A DNA stretch of 64,000 nucleotides from a bacterium. GTDB lineage: Bacteria > Desulfobacterota > Deferrisomatia > Deferrisomatales > BM512. The first letter of the stretch is position 1. Each line of letters starts with the position of its first letter. Of the stretch, positions 11,021 to 18,803 are shown piece after piece. Location of the stretch: positions 1-64,000 of the forward strand of contig SCTA01000035.1 in assembly GCA_004322275.1 (NCBI GenBank), in the 5' to 3' direction. The notes below the pieces were generated by a model. That model was not told the DNA's origin, made no database searches, and worked only from the letters and a program-made list of their open reading frames with translations. Both the position numbers and the translations under genes were made by a program.

Positions 11021-11751
11021 ATCCTCCCGCGACGCTGTCCGCGACCGGCCTTAAAAAGATCTACGGGAAAAAGGCCGTGGTGGACGGGGTGGACATAAAC
11101 GTCTCCGAAGGCGAGGTGGTCGGGCTTCTGGGGCCGAACGGGGCGGGGAAGACGACCTCCTTTTACATGATAATAGGTCTGGTGCAGGCCGACGGCGGCG
11201 AGGTGTCGCTTTGCGGCGAAGACATAACCTCGCTTCCGATGTACAAGCGCGCCAGAAAGGGGCTCGGGTACCTTCCGCAGGAACCCAGCATCTTTCGCAG
11301 GCTCACCGTTCACGACAACATTTACTGCGTACTCGAAGCGCTGGACTATCCTCACGCCCGGGCCGAAGAGAGGACCGAAGAGGTGATGGAACAGCTTGCG
11401 ATCCGCCACATCGCCGACCGCAAGGCCCTCCATCTCTCCGGCGGCGAGCGCAGAAGACTCGAAATAGCGCGCCTCCTTTCAACCTCGCCGAAGTTCATCC
11501 TGCTCGACGAACCCTTTGCCGGAGTGGATCCCATTGCGGTCGCCGAGATTCGGGAACGAATATTGCAATTGAAGTCCATGGGGATCGGGATTATACTTAG
11601 CGATCATAACGTTAGAGAGGCTTTGGGCGTTTGCGACCGCGCTTACATCATCAGCCGCGGCGAGGTTCTCGAAGAGGGAACCCCGAAAAAAATCGTAGAG
11701 AGTCCCAGTGCCCGTGAAGTGTATCTCGGGGAATCCTTTCGTCTGGACTGA
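11017..11751 (+). CDS. lptB: LPS export ABC transporter ATP-binding protein
   Basis: LptB powers LPS extraction with LptF and LptG, which are not in this window. The 244-residue ATPase has Walker A GPNGAGKTT, the Q-loop in YLPQEPSIFR, signature LSGGERRRLEIAR, Walker B FILLDEPFAGVDP and switch His in LSDHNVRE. GPNGAGKTT and FRRLTV are close to E. coli LptB. The GTG at 11017 overlaps the lptA stop; the longer in-frame reading from 10582 is shadow. Confidence 0.97.
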   Translation: MNPPATLSATGLKKIYGKKAVVDGVDINVSEGEVVGLLGPNGAGKTTSFYMIIGLVQADGGEVSLCGEDITSLPMYKRARKGLGYLPQEPSIFRRLTVHDNIYCVLEALDYPHARAEERTEEVMEQLAIRHIADRKALHLSGGERRRLEIARLLSTSPKFILLDEPFAGVDPIAVAEIRERILQLKSMGIGIILSDHNVREALGVCDRAYIISRGEVLEEGTPKKIVESPSAREVYLGESFRLD

Positions 11752-11757
11752 TCCTTA

Positions 11758-13200
11758 ATGGCTTTGGAGTTTACTCAAAAAATAACGCAGGACATCCGCC
11801 TGACCCAGGAGCTGGTAATGACGCCACAGCTCCAGCAGGCGATAAAGCTCCTGCAGCTCAACCGGATGGAACTCCTCGACAGGGTTCAGGAAGAGCTCGA
11901 AGAAAATCCCCTGCTCGAAGAGGTCAAGGATTCAGAATCCGAAGAGCCCGCCGATTCGCCGACCGCTCTGCTGGAACTCACCCCCGAAACCGTAAAAGAC
12001 GAGGCGCTTCCCAAAGAGATCGAGGAATGGGAACAGTATCTCGCCGCCCACGACCAGCCCCCCGTCGCCGACCACATCCCCGAGCCCGCCGAAGAGCGCA
12101 CCTCCTTCGAGAATTACATCGCGCCGGAAACCACCCTTCACGATCACCTCCTGTGGCAGCTTCGCATGGGCGACGTAGAGCAAAGGGAATTCGAGATCGG
12201 CGAGGTGATAATCGGCAACATCGACGACGACGGCTACCTTCGCTCCACCGTCGAAGAGATAGCCGAAACGTTGAACGAGCCGGTAAGCAGCGTCGAAAGG
12301 GTTCTTTCCCTCATACAGGATTTCGACCCCACGGGAGTCGCGTCGAGAAGCCTCGAGGAGTGTCTGATGCGTCAGGCCGAGGACAGGGAAGCCCCGGCCT
12401 ACGTCAAAAAGATTATCTCCGAGGGGATAAAATACCTTGAGTCGAAAAACTATCCCAAGATGGCCAGGGACCTTGGCATTACCCTCGAAGAAGCCAACCT
12501 CGGCGCGAAATTCATCTCGGGGCTGGAGCCCAAGCCCGGAAGGGCCTTCTTCGAGGCGAGGGTCGATTACGTCGTCCCCGACGTGTACGTCACCAAGCGC
12601 GGCGACGAGTACGTCGTCCAACTCAACAACGACGGCCTCCCGCACCTTCGCGTGTCCCCCTACTACCGCTCGATTCTGAAGAACGAGAGCGACGAGGGCA
12701 AAGCCGCCAAGGGCTACATACAGGAGAGGATTCAGGCCGCCATGTGGCTCATCCGCGCCATAGAGCAGCGCCAGCAGACCCTTCTCAAGGTCGCCAACTC
12801 CATCGTCAAATTCCAGAAAAACTTCTTCGACAACGGAGTAACCCAGCTTAGGCCCCTTATCCTCCGGGACGTGGCCGACGACATAGGGATGCACGAATCC
12901 ACCGTCAGCAGGGTCACCACCGGCAAGTACATGAGCACCCCCCAGGGAACCTTCGAGCTGAAATACTTTTTCTCCAGCGCCATCTCGCGCCACGGCGGCG
13001 AGGATTTGGCGAGCCGTAGCGTTAAGGCTAGAATTAAAGAGGTGGTTTCGAGGGAAGACTCGGGCAATCCCCTGAGCGATCAAGAGATAGCAAAAATACT
13101 TGAAAAAGAGTTTTCGCTTAAAATCGCGAGGCGGACGGTAAGCAAGTATCGGGAAAGCATGGGGATTTTGCCCTCCGGCTCACGCAGGTCGTACAGTTGA
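11758..13200 (+). CDS. rpoN: RNA polymerase sigma-54 factor
   Basis: The 480-residue sigma-54 has the Gln/Leu-rich activator-response region I at the N-terminus (LVMTPQLQQAIKLLQL), an acidic region II (about 50-115), the core-binding region, and the C-terminal DNA-binding part ending in the RpoN box ARRTVSKYRESMGI, which reads -24 promoters. It starts 6 bases after lptB. The lptB-rpoN-hpf-ptsN order is conserved across many Proteobacteria. Confidence 0.98.
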   Translation: MALEFTQKITQDIRLTQELVMTPQLQQAIKLLQLNRMELLDRVQEELEENPLLEEVKDSESEEPADSPTALLELTPETVKDEALPKEIEEWEQYLAAHDQPPVADHIPEPAEERTSFENYIAPETTLHDHLLWQLRMGDVEQREFEIGEVIIGNIDDDGYLRSTVEEIAETLNEPVSSVERVLSLIQDFDPTGVASRSLEECLMRQAEDREAPAYVKKIISEGIKYLESKNYPKMARDLGITLEEANLGAKFISGLEPKPGRAFFEARVDYVVPDVYVTKRGDEYVVQLNNDGLPHLRVSPYYRSILKNESDEGKAAKGYIQERIQAAMWLIRAIEQRQQTLLKVANSIVKFQKNFFDNGVTQLRPLILRDVADDIGMHESTVSRVTTGKYMSTPQGTFELKYFFSSAISRHGGEDLASRSVKARIKEVVSREDSGNPLSDQEIAKILEKEFSLKIARRTVSKYRESMGILPSGSRRSYS

Positions 13201-13216
13201 GGGCGAGCAGGGCCGA

Positions 13217-13246
13217 TTGACATTCTAAACGTTCATTTGCTAGAGT
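13217..13246 (+). promoter_or_regulatory. Candidate sigma-70 promoter of hpf/PTS genes
   Basis: A perfect TTGACA (13217-13222) lies 18 bases before TAGAGT (13241-13246). It sits in the only sizeable gap of the lptB-ptsI run and could give separate control of hpf and the PTS genes. Confidence 0.6.
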
Positions 13247-13256
13247 CACTTCTTTA

Positions 13257-13273
13257 CGCGAGAGATTCTCGCG
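13257..13273 (+). promoter_or_regulatory. Leader hairpin upstream of hpf
   Basis: CGCGAGA and TCTCGCG form a perfect 7-bp stem with a GAT loop between the candidate promoter and the hpf ribosome binding site (AGGAG). No T-tract follows, so it is more likely a 5' UTR stability or regulatory hairpin than a terminator. Confidence 0.45.
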
Positions 13274-13303
13274 CAAGAAGGAAACCTGTCAGGAGATTTC
13301 ACA

Positions 13304-13840
13304 ATGCAAGTAAACATCACCTTCCGGCACGCGGAGCCGACCGAGGAATACAAAACCTACGTATCCGACAAGCTCAAGAAACTTAAGAAGTATTTCGACG
13401 TCGTCGTAGACAGCCACGTAATACTTACCCACGAGAAGTTCCGGTACACGGCTGAAGTGATAATGAACGCCAACGGTCTTCGCATGAACGCCAAGACCGA
13501 AGGCCCCGATTTTCACACCGCCATCGACGGAGTCTTCACCAAGCTCGACCGCCAGCTTTCCCGCTACAAGGAAAAGGTCAGGGGCCACAAGAGGATGACC
13601 ACTCTCGAAGCCAACACCATCCGCGAGAGCGTGTATTCCTACGAATCCTTCGCCCAGGAAACCGAGCCGAAGATCGTCCAGACCGGCCACTACGAGACAC
13701 ACCCGAAGTCGGTCTCCGACGCGGTGATGGAAATAGACCTTACCGACAAGAATTTTCTCGTCTTCACGGGCGACGACGGCAAGGTGAAGGTGGTTTACAG
13801 GCGCGAGGACGGCGACTACGGACTTATCGAGCCGGAGTGA
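13304..13840 (+). CDS. hpf: Long-form ribosome hibernation promoting factor
   Basis: The 178-residue protein has an N-terminal ribosome-binding domain (MQVNITFRHAEPTEEYKTY, about 1-100), a linker, and a C-terminal dimerization domain (about 122-175, MEIDLTDKNFLVFTGDD). The two-domain layout is long HPF, which pairs 70S ribosomes into 100S dimers in stationary phase. CAGGAG precedes the ATG. It lies between rpoN and ptsN, as in many Proteobacteria, though Enterobacteria have only the short form. Confidence 0.95.
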   Translation: MQVNITFRHAEPTEEYKTYVSDKLKKLKKYFDVVVDSHVILTHEKFRYTAEVIMNANGLRMNAKTEGPDFHTAIDGVFTKLDRQLSRYKEKVRGHKRMTTLEANTIRESVYSYESFAQETEPKIVQTGHYETHPKSVSDAVMEIDLTDKNFLVFTGDDGKVKVVYRREDGDYGLIEPE

Positions 13841-13861
13841 TGGCGTAAAGGAGCCGCTACG

Positions 13862-14323
13862 ATGCGGGTGGCCGATTTTCTAAGGAAAGAATGGATTATC
13901 CCCGACCTCGCTTCCCACAACAAGGAGGGAGCGCTTTCGGAGATGGTCGGCGTTCTGGAGAAGACAAAAGGCGTGCCGGACGCCGGCAAGGCCCTTACCG
14001 TTCTCCTTGAGAGAGAACAGCTCGGCTCGACCGGCATAGGCGAGGGTATAGCCATTCCCCACGGCAAGCTCTCCGAGATCGGCGATGTCGTCTCCGTATT
14101 CGCGCTCTCCAGAAACGGCGTGGACTTCGACAGCATGGACGGCGCGCCCGTCCACATACTGTTTCTCCTCATCGCTCCTGAAAACTCCGCCAGCCTCCAC
14201 CTCAAGGCGCTGGCCAGGATTTCGCGGCTCCTGAAATCCCGCCAGTTCAGGGACGAGCTGATCAAGCAAAGCAGCGTCGAAGACCTCTTTGATCTTATTG
14301 TCAGCGAAGACGAGAAGTACTGA
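13862..14323 (+). CDS. ptsN: PTS IIA-like nitrogen-regulatory protein
   Basis: This 153-residue EIIA-Ntr/fructose-type domain carries phospho-His67 in GIAIPHGKL, preceded by the STGIGEG loop. PtsN accepts phosphate from HPr-like proteins and regulates potassium, nitrogen and stress responses without moving sugar. AAGGAG precedes the ATG. Here it lies with HPr, EI, HPr kinase and a sugar EII set, so it could take phosphate from the single HPr encoded downstream. Confidence 0.94.
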   Translation: MRVADFLRKEWIIPDLASHNKEGALSEMVGVLEKTKGVPDAGKALTVLLEREQLGSTGIGEGIAIPHGKLSEIGDVVSVFALSRNGVDFDSMDGAPVHILFLLIAPENSASLHLKALARISRLLKSRQFRDELIKQSSVEDLFDLIVSEDEKY

Positions 14324-14336
14324 CCCGGCTTCAAAA

Positions 14337-15278
14337 GTGAATAACGAGATAAAGTGCCGCGCGCTGCTTGAGGACAAAACCCACCGCCTGGGGCTTGAGA
14401 TCCTCGGGGGCAAAGAGGGGCTCGACAACCTTCTGCGCTCTCCTCGCATCCAGAAACCGGGTCTGGCGCTTGCGGGCTACGTAAAGCAGATACGCCCTCA
14501 CCGCGTACAGGTTCTCGGCGCTACCGAGCTTCGCTACCTCGAAAGCCTCAAGGCCGAAAAGCGGGAGAGGGCGATAAAAAGGATCTTCGAGCTCGACATA
14601 GCCTGCTTTATAGTCACCAAAGGCCAGCAGGTAGACGAGCTTTTCGTCAAGTACTCGGACGAAAAGAAAATCCCCCTCTTCCGGACCGCTCTTACCAGCC
14701 GCCTTCTCATCGAGAGGGTGGAAAAATTTCTTGAAGACCGCCTCGCACCCTCCACCCACATGCACGCCGTGCTCGTTGACGTCATCGGCATCGGCGTTCT
14801 GCTTCGGGGGCCCAGCGGAGTCGGCAAGAGCGAGTGTGCGATGGACCTCATACTCCGGGGACACCGCCTCGTGGCCGACGACATGGTGGAGATACGCCTC
14901 GTCCCTCCCTTCAACCTCATCGGAAGGGGAATGGGCATAATCCGCTACCACATGGAGATACGGGGCCTCGGGGTGCTGAACGTCCGCGACCTCTTCGGCG
15001 TCACCTCGATATTGCCTGAAAAAGAGATCGACCTCGTGGTAGATCTGGTGCCGTGGGATTCTTCACAGGATTACGACAGGCTGGGAATCGACGAAAAGAC
15101 CTTCTCCATACTCACCGTCGAGGTGCCCTATCTCAGCATACCCGTCGCCGCCGGAAGAAACATGGCTTCCGTGATAGAGGTAGCGGCCAGAAATCACCTT
15201 TTGAAGAGAATGGGCCAGAACAGCGCGCTGTCCTTCGTCGAAAAGCTCGATGAAAAGATACGGGAGGGCAAAGACTGA
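14337..15278 (+). CDS. hprK: HPr kinase/phosphorylase
   Basis: HprK phosphorylates and dephosphorylates the regulatory Ser of HPr. From the GTG at 14337 the protein is 313 residues: an N-terminal domain (about 1-130) and a C-terminal kinase domain with P-loop GPSGVGKSECA, the HPrK signature ADDMVEIRL and a capping Lys/Arg tail. A reading from 14289 would run into ptsN and was rejected. HPr downstream keeps the target Ser, so the switch looks functional. Confidence 0.95.
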   Translation: MNNEIKCRALLEDKTHRLGLEILGGKEGLDNLLRSPRIQKPGLALAGYVKQIRPHRVQVLGATELRYLESLKAEKRERAIKRIFELDIACFIVTKGQQVDELFVKYSDEKKIPLFRTALTSRLLIERVEKFLEDRLAPSTHMHAVLVDVIGIGVLLRGPSGVGKSECAMDLILRGHRLVADDMVEIRLVPPFNLIGRGMGIIRYHMEIRGLGVLNVRDLFGVTSILPEKEIDLVVDLVPWDSSQDYDRLGIDEKTFSILTVEVPYLSIPVAAGRNMASVIEVAARNHLLKRMGQNSALSFVEKLDEKIREGKD

Positions 15279-15295
15279 ACTTCGTCAGATTCGTA

Positions 15296-16147
15296 GTGGT
15301 CACCGGGCTCTCCGGCTCAGGAAAGACAGCCGCGCTGAAAGCCCTCGAAGACCTCGGATTTTTCTGCATAGACAACCTCCCGGTGGCGCTCCTCCCGAAG
15401 CTGGCCCAGCTCAGCCTTTTTTCGAGGGAGATGGTCACCAAGGTCGCCATAGGCATGGATTCCCGCGAGAGCGAGTTTCTGGAACGCTACATAGAGGCGT
15501 TCGAGGAGCTCGACACCCTGGGCACCAAGGTCGAACTGGTCTTTCTCGAATCCGACGACGAGGTTCTGCTAAAAAGGTTCAGCGAGACGAGGCGCCGCCA
15601 CCCGCTGGCGAAGGACAGGTCCGTCTTCGAGGGTATCTGTCAGGAGAGAAAGCTCTTCGCCGGGATAAAGGAGCGGGCGGACATTTCAATAGACACCTCC
15701 AGCATGAGCGTCCACGACCTCAAGCGCACCCTCTGGGATTATTTCAAGCGCGAAACCGACGAAAAGCAGCTCCAGGTCACCCTCCTGAGCTTCGGCTTCC
15801 GGAACGGTCTTCCCCGCGAGGCAAACATAATCTTCGACGTAAGATACCTGCCCAATCCCTATTTCGTCTCCGAACTGAAGGACAAAAACGGTACCAACCC
15901 CGACGTTTTCAAGTTCGTTTTCAGCTCGGTGGAAGCCGAGGAATCCTTCCAGAAGTTCAGGGACATTCTCAAGTACCTTCTGCCCCTCTACGAAGCCGAG
16001 GGGAAGTCATACCTGACCATCGCAATAGGCTGCACCGGGGGCAAGCACCGCTCGGTGGCCTTTGTCGAGAGACTGGCAGACGCCCTCGGGGACAGCGAGC
16101 GTAAAATAAGGGTGCTTCACAGGGATCTGCGAGATGAGCGAAACTGA
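15296..16147 (+). CDS. rapZ: RNase adapter RapZ-like nucleotide-binding protein
   Basis: The 283-residue protein has P-loop GLSGSGKT at the N-terminus, DNLPVALLPKL, DSRE, and the C-terminal IGCTGGKHRSVAFVERL typical of RapZ/YvcJ, which binds UDP-GlcNAc precursors and, in E. coli, guides RNase E to GlmZ. The listed start is the first standard codon (GTG), but it cuts the first beta-strand short. A CTG at 15275 overlaps the hprK stop, has GGGAGGG 7 bases upstream and restores NFVRFVVVTG, so the real start may be that CTG. Confidence 0.9.
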   Translation: MVTGLSGSGKTAALKALEDLGFFCIDNLPVALLPKLAQLSLFSREMVTKVAIGMDSRESEFLERYIEAFEELDTLGTKVELVFLESDDEVLLKRFSETRRRHPLAKDRSVFEGICQERKLFAGIKERADISIDTSSMSVHDLKRTLWDYFKRETDEKQLQVTLLSFGFRNGLPREANIIFDVRYLPNPYFVSELKDKNGTNPDVFKFVFSSVEAEESFQKFRDILKYLLPLYEAEGKSYLTIAIGCTGGKHRSVAFVERLADALGDSERKIRVLHRDLRDERN

Positions 16148-16568
16148 AGAGGTAGTCGGCCTTGTCGTAGCGGCGCACCGCGATTTCGGCAGGGAGATGG
16201 TCTTGGCCGCCGAAGGGATAGTCGGGCCGATGAGCGGGGTGACCTCGGTGTCGATCCACTACAACCACTCCCTCGACGAAGCCACCTCGATGGTTCAAAA
16301 AGCCATCGACGACACCGACCGGGGCAAGGGGGTCATAGTATTCACCGACATGTTCGGCGGCACTCCCACCAACGTAGCGCTCTCGATGCTTCGGAAAAAA
16401 ACCGTCGAGGTCGTCGCCGGGGTCAACCTCCCCATGCTCATAAAGGCCCACGTCGCCAGAAGAACGATGGGGCTTGAGGAACTAGCCGCCTTCATCAAGG
16501 ATTACGGCGCGAGAAACATCATCGTCGCCGGCGAGATATTCCACTGTTCCCTTAAGGAAACCACTTGA
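16134..16568 (+). CDS. PTS mannose-type EIIA component
   Basis: This 144-residue EIIA-Man-fold domain has the phospho-His at residue 15 (VVAAHRDFG) and the FTDMFGGTPTN motif. It takes phosphate from HPr and passes it to the EIIB encoded next. It overlaps rapZ by 14 bases, so it is translationally coupled to the regulatory genes. Sugar specificity cannot be read from sequence. Confidence 0.9.
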   Translation: MSETEEVVGLVVAAHRDFGREMVLAAEGIVGPMSGVTSVSIHYNHSLDEATSMVQKAIDDTDRGKGVIVFTDMFGGTPTNVALSMLRKKTVEVVAGVNLPMLIKAHVARRTMGLEELAAFIKDYGARNIIVAGEIFHCSLKETT

Positions 16569-16601
16569 GACCGATTATCGTTGAAAGGCCGGAAGGCGGC
16601 C

Positions 16602-17099
16602 ATGTTTAACGTAATCGGCAGGGTGGACAACCGGCTCGTTCACGGCCAGGTTCTCGAAGGATGGGTGCCGAGGCTGAAAATCGACCTCATTCTGGTGTGC
16701 GACGAGGGGCTCTGCAAGGACCCTTTCCAGAAATCGATTTTCGAGTCCCTCGGTTTCCGGGGGCCGGACATTATGGTTATAAGTCCCGCAGCCGCCCCGG
16801 CTTCGGTCGAAAAAAACAAAAACAAAAAAATACTCATACTCTTTCGCAGCACCAAAGGGGCTCTCGACGCTTTGAAAGCCGGGCTCGACCTCACCTCCCT
16901 GAACCTCGGCAACATTCACTCCTCCGACGAGTGCCAGAGGATAACCGAGAGCGTTTATCTGAATCTCGCCACGGTGGTCGAGCTTTCCGAGATAGCCGGC
17001 CTGGGAGTCGAAATAGAGGCGAGGGCTCTTCCCGGAGACAAGCCGATAAGAATCACCGGCGAAATGCTGGAGGAATATAAAAAGAATTGCCCCCGCTAA
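16602..17099 (+). CDS. PTS mannose/sorbose-type EIIB component
   Basis: From the ATG at 16602 (GGAAGG upstream) this is a 165-residue EIIB. The family signature RVDNRLVHGQV holds phospho-His14; this class uses His rather than Cys. It passes phosphate from EIIA to sugar entering through EIIC-EIID. An earlier in-frame start at 16581 lacks a Shine-Dalgarno and adds seven unusual residues. It overlaps the EIIC gene by 13 bases. Confidence 0.92.
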   Translation: MFNVIGRVDNRLVHGQVLEGWVPRLKIDLILVCDEGLCKDPFQKSIFESLGFRGPDIMVISPAAAPASVEKNKNKKILILFRSTKGALDALKAGLDLTSLNLGNIHSSDECQRITESVYLNLATVVELSEIAGLGVEIEARALPGDKPIRITGEMLEEYKKNCPR

Positions 17100-17794
17100 T
17101 CCTCGCCTACCTTTCCCTGTTCGGGGGGTTGCTCTCTCTGGACCGCACCGCCTTTTTCCAGACGATGGTTTCAAGACCGATCGTCGCGGGTCCGGTTGCA
17201 GGGTATCTGCTTGGCGATTTCGAGGCGGGGTGCTGGTGCGCCATACTTCTTGAATTTCTGTGGCTCATGCGCCTCCCTATAGGAGGAGCGGTGCCCCCCG
17301 ACGACGCTCTCGCCACCCTTGCCGCCGTCGCGGCGGCCGCCACTCTGGCTCCCCACCCCGGAATAGGCATCCCCCAGGCTTCCTCGATCGGAGTCCTCTT
17401 CGGGCTGCCGTTCGGCTATCTCGGAAGGTGGGCGGACCTGAAAATCAGAAACCAGAACGGAGTGTCCTACCTCAGAGTGCGAAAAGCTCTCGCCGAAGGC
17501 AGGATGATCCGCCTTTTTCGTCCTCATTTCGATTGCGCCGCGAGGTTTTTCTTCGCCGGATCGGCGCTGACTCTGGCGGCCACCCTTACCGGATGGATGT
17601 TCGGGCAGTTAACGGCCGATACCTTCGGCGGTCTGCTCGGGGGCTCCAACCGTTACGCGCTGGCGCTCGTAATCCTGACCGCCGGAGGAGGGGCGCTTCT
17701 GGCCGGAATCGGCGGCAGGTACGGCAAAGCGGCTTTCGGGCTCTCGGCCATCGTCGGCTTTTTTTGTTCGACCTGGTTTCTGGCTGCGCCGTGA
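17087..17794 (+). CDS. PTS mannose-type EIIC membrane component
   Basis: This 235-residue hydrophobic protein has about six membrane segments and the family-like stretches VAGPVAGYLLGD and IGGAVPPDDA. It forms the sugar channel with EIID. The TTG at 17087 has GGAGGA about 12 bases upstream and overlaps EIIB. It is slightly shorter than the usual roughly 260 residues, mostly at the termini. Confidence 0.85.
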   Translation: MPPLILAYLSLFGGLLSLDRTAFFQTMVSRPIVAGPVAGYLLGDFEAGCWCAILLEFLWLMRLPIGGAVPPDDALATLAAVAAAATLAPHPGIGIPQASSIGVLFGLPFGYLGRWADLKIRNQNGVSYLRVRKALAEGRMIRLFRPHFDCAARFFFAGSALTLAATLTGWMFGQLTADTFGGLLGGSNRYALALVILTAGGGALLAGIGGRYGKAAFGLSAIVGFFCSTWFLAAP

Positions 17795-18522
17795 ATAAAC
17801 TGACGAGGGCGCGCATTCTGCTCCGAAGCCTCTGGCTTCAGGCCTCCTGGAGCTTCGAGGGGCTCCAGGCGCTTGGTTTTTGCTGGGCGATGGAGCCCGC
17901 CCTGGACGAATTCTACGGAGCCGGGGGACCCGAAAGGGTAGAGGCGGCGAGAAGGTACACCGAAACCTTCAACACCCATCCTTTTTTCGCCCCCGCCCTT
18001 CTGGGGTGCGCCCTTAGGCTCGAAGAACGGGGCGAGGGGAGCAGGGTAAAAGACATCTGGCAGGTCGCCATGGGGCCTTTCGGAGGGCTCGGCGACAGCT
18101 TTTTCTGGGGGGGGCTGAAACCCTTTCTGGCTGCGGCTGCCGTTCTGGCGCTTTTGCTGGGAATAAAGTGGGCCCCGCTGGCTTTTTTGCTTACCTGGCT
18201 GATAATTTCCGTCTATACGAGGGTTTTGTTTTTTCAAATCGGGTATCTTAAAGGCGAGGAGGGGATTACCTCGCTTCTGAAAACGGGATTTCTTCCCGCC
18301 TCGGGACGGATGAAGCTCTACGGCTCGGCAATCCTCGGTGCGGTCGCCGGGGTGATGGCCTTTAAGGCCTCTTCGGGAGTCCTGCCGGGATCTCTTCTGG
18401 TGCTGGCGGCGACGGGAGCGGGCGCACTCGCCCTTTCCTCTCTGGCAAAAAGGGGAGTCGATCCCGTCAGAGTGCTTTTTCTTGCCACGATCATCTTTGT
18501 CTTGCTGGGACTTGTGAAATGA
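17791..18522 (+). CDS. PTS mannose-type EIID membrane component
   Basis: From the GTG at 17791, overlapping the EIIC stop, this 243-residue protein matches EIID: an amphipathic N-terminal half with FNTHPFFAPALLG and MGPFGGLGDSFFWGGLKP, then hydrophobic segments towards the C-terminus. EIID exists only in the mannose class of PTS. With EIIA, EIIB, EIIC, HPr and EI the set is complete for transport. A longer reading from 17260 is the EIIC shadow. Confidence 0.92.
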   Translation: MNKLTRARILLRSLWLQASWSFEGLQALGFCWAMEPALDEFYGAGGPERVEAARRYTETFNTHPFFAPALLGCALRLEERGEGSRVKDIWQVAMGPFGGLGDSFFWGGLKPFLAAAAVLALLLGIKWAPLAFLLTWLIISVYTRVLFFQIGYLKGEEGITSLLKTGFLPASGRMKLYGSAILGAVAGVMAFKASSGVLPGSLLVLAATGAGALALSSLAKRGVDPVRVLFLATIIFVLLGLVK

Positions 18523-18803
18523 CCGACGAAAAGGTGCTGGAGCGAAAATTCGAGATTGTAAACAAGCTCGGACTCCATGCGAGACCCGCCGCGCAACTTG
18601 TGAAGACGGCGCAAAAATTCACGGCCGAAGTGGAAGTGGCCAAGGACGGCATCAGCGTCAACGGCAAATCCATAATGGGAATACTGATGCTTGCGGCGGG
18701 CAGAGGGACGACAATAACTGTCAGGACGAGCGGGGCCGACGCCCACGAGGCCATGGAGGCTGTCGGAGGGCTCGTCAGAGGCGGATTCGGAGAACATGAG
18801 TAA
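18519..18803 (+). CDS. ptsH: Phosphocarrier protein HPr
   Basis: The 94-residue HPr has catalytic His20 in NKLGLHARPAA and regulatory Ser51 in NGKSIMGILML, the HprK target. Keeping both sites beside hprK argues for dual control as in Firmicutes. It overlaps EIID (ATGA) and ptsI (8 bases). Only one HPr-like protein is seen here, so it may serve both PtsN and the sugar EIIs. Confidence 0.96.
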   Translation: MTDEKVLERKFEIVNKLGLHARPAAQLVKTAQKFTAEVEVAKDGISVNGKSIMGILMLAAGRGTTITVRTSGADAHEAMEAVGGLVRGGFGEHE

